A stretch of DNA of 31,465 nt from Tubiluchus corallicola (lineage: Eukaryota; Priapulida; Priapulimorpha; Priapulimorphida; Tubiluchidae), in assembly GCA_030141605.1 (NCBI GenBank), contig JAQGDQ010001637.1, positions 1 through 31,465 on the forward strand, given 5' to 3'. Within the stretch, counting starts at the first letter, position 1, and every line of letters begins with the position of its first letter. Positions 30,311-31,465 of this stretch are shown here, piece after piece. Position numbers and translations under genes: made by a program. The notes below the pieces were generated by a model, which saw only the letters and a program-made list of their open reading frames with translations, was not told the origin of the DNA and made no database searches.

Positions 30311-31465
30311 TAGAAACACCATATTAAAATATTTTTACAAAACAATATCACAAAAGTACATTAAATTTTACATGACATATTTTACACTATATATACATTT
30401 GACATGACACAATTAACAGAAACATGCTTTACATTACATAAATTTCACTCATTACATTTACACCATTTATACATTTGACATTACAAAACTAACAACACGT
30501 GTTACATTACATATTTTTTTTAAAAAAATTACATTTTTAATCGTTTTATGGAGTCAGGGGCGGGGGTAGACGAAAGTTGAGTCTCTGTAATTAGTATCAG
30601 ATGCACAATGTGGAAGTTGAAGCCTGTTATATTGATATTCTTTTAATTTCTTTTTAAAGTGGTGGAGAGATTCTATTTGTTAAATTAAAAACTACACTTC
30701 CGGAATTTGGTGCCCTTGGCAACTGCCTAATTGGTCTATTGGTAAAGCCGACCAAGTTTAACAAGAATTTTTAGTAAAGACCATCAGCGTTGTTTACGTT
30801 TTTGTAGAAATGCAGCTTTACTTATGATTTTGTGAACTGCGTAGTGCATACACTTTGGCTGGGTTCCAAGTTTCTTTCCCGTTCAGTATCTCGAAGGCAC
30901 AATGGTTTATTATCATGAGCAGGACTTACCGTTCCAGTGAAACGGTGGACAGCCTCCGGTCAGATTGTAAAACCTAGGGATGTTTTGGTCAGATGTTTTG
31001 GAAGAAAAATCTGCTGTCAGTTTGTATTCAGGTGAGCGGTTTATGTCAAGGACGGCAGTGATGAAATACTCAGAACCTCATTAAAATCGTCACCTATCAT
31101 TAACCCGCGATAGAAGCTAAATATTTTCATGTAATAAAAGCATTTTTGGTGTGCGTTGGATTGGGAAAGCCTGCACTGTTATTTTGTCCTGCCATTATAC
31201 AGGTATAGTGTTTAAACATCTTAAAATTCTTTATTTTTCAATCTTCGATAAGAATATAACAGGTTATTTAAGTTGTTTTCGTGTTCTGGACCTAATAAAA
31301 ATTCACTTTAGGCATTTTGTATTAAGTATTTTGTCTTTTGTTAAGATTTTTAATTACTTGCTTGGTAAGTGAAGTTGATTTTTTTAGTACAACCTCTATG
31401 ATTAAGCAATTTTACGTCTCTATTGTTTCAATTGTTCCAAGATGACATGTATTAGTATCTATGCA
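30311..31465. other. Non-coding, nothing recognised
   Basis: AT-rich, with repeated ACATTACA/ACATTTGACA strings at about 30350-30530. The rest shows no coding signature or identified element. Confidence 0.5.

Overview
This window is nuclear DNA from an invertebrate animal, probably a marine one. It is AT-rich, its genes are split by introns with GT/AG boundaries, and it is dense in metazoan repeats: LINE 3' ends, a 5S-headed SINE, hAT-type MITEs, a Ty3-like LTR element, and many micro- and minisatellites. I cannot name the species. There are no prokaryotic features such as operons or CRISPR.

Two protein genes are certain, both on the + strand. (1) 1141-9465 holds the last five recognisable coding exons of S-adenosylmethionine synthetase (methionine adenosyltransferase, MAT), about 212 codons of a protein usually near 395 residues. 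Its 5' exons lie left of the window. (2) 14186-26221 holds twelve exons of a TTLL4-type tubulin polyglutamylase, 512 residues in one consistent frame across all eleven introns, ending at TGA 26219-26221. Its N-terminal exon(s) and promoter were not found. The MAT product makes the cell's methyl donor and the TTLL4-type product adds glutamate chains to tubulin or other proteins; no functional link between the neighbours is implied. A possible third gene, 3' end only, lies on the - strand at 28676-30009 with matching splice phases and an AATAAA signal.

Layout. 1-1140: MAT intron with a complete 5S-derived SINE flanked by a perfect 12-bp duplication. 1141-9465: MAT exons, with introns holding a TTAA-flanked MITE, LINE ends, a short LTR-element copy, a 133-bp tandem array, a hAT-like MITE and a (TAG)n tract of about 536 bp. 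9466-14185: intergenic or unrecognised 5' part of the TTLL gene, with a 72-bp tandem array and an internally deleted LTR retrotransposon. 14186-26221: TTLL4-like gene, with introns holding more MITE copies, a long inverted repeat with a hammerhead-like core, a hAT MITE, a tRNA-Leu 3'-half and several satellites. 26222-31465: a 63-bp minisatellite of about 1.93 kb, the candidate - strand gene, an inverted repeat enclosing a compound microsatellite, and a LINE end.

The most distinctive material is the repeat biology: five same-orientation copies of one TTAA-flanked MITE family, a 3'-half tRNA-Leu ending in CCA that also fits the primer site used by the local LTR elements, and a TTLL core in which a normally conserved loop after the catalytic Glu/Asn appears to be missing. 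I found no wholly new multi-gene system.
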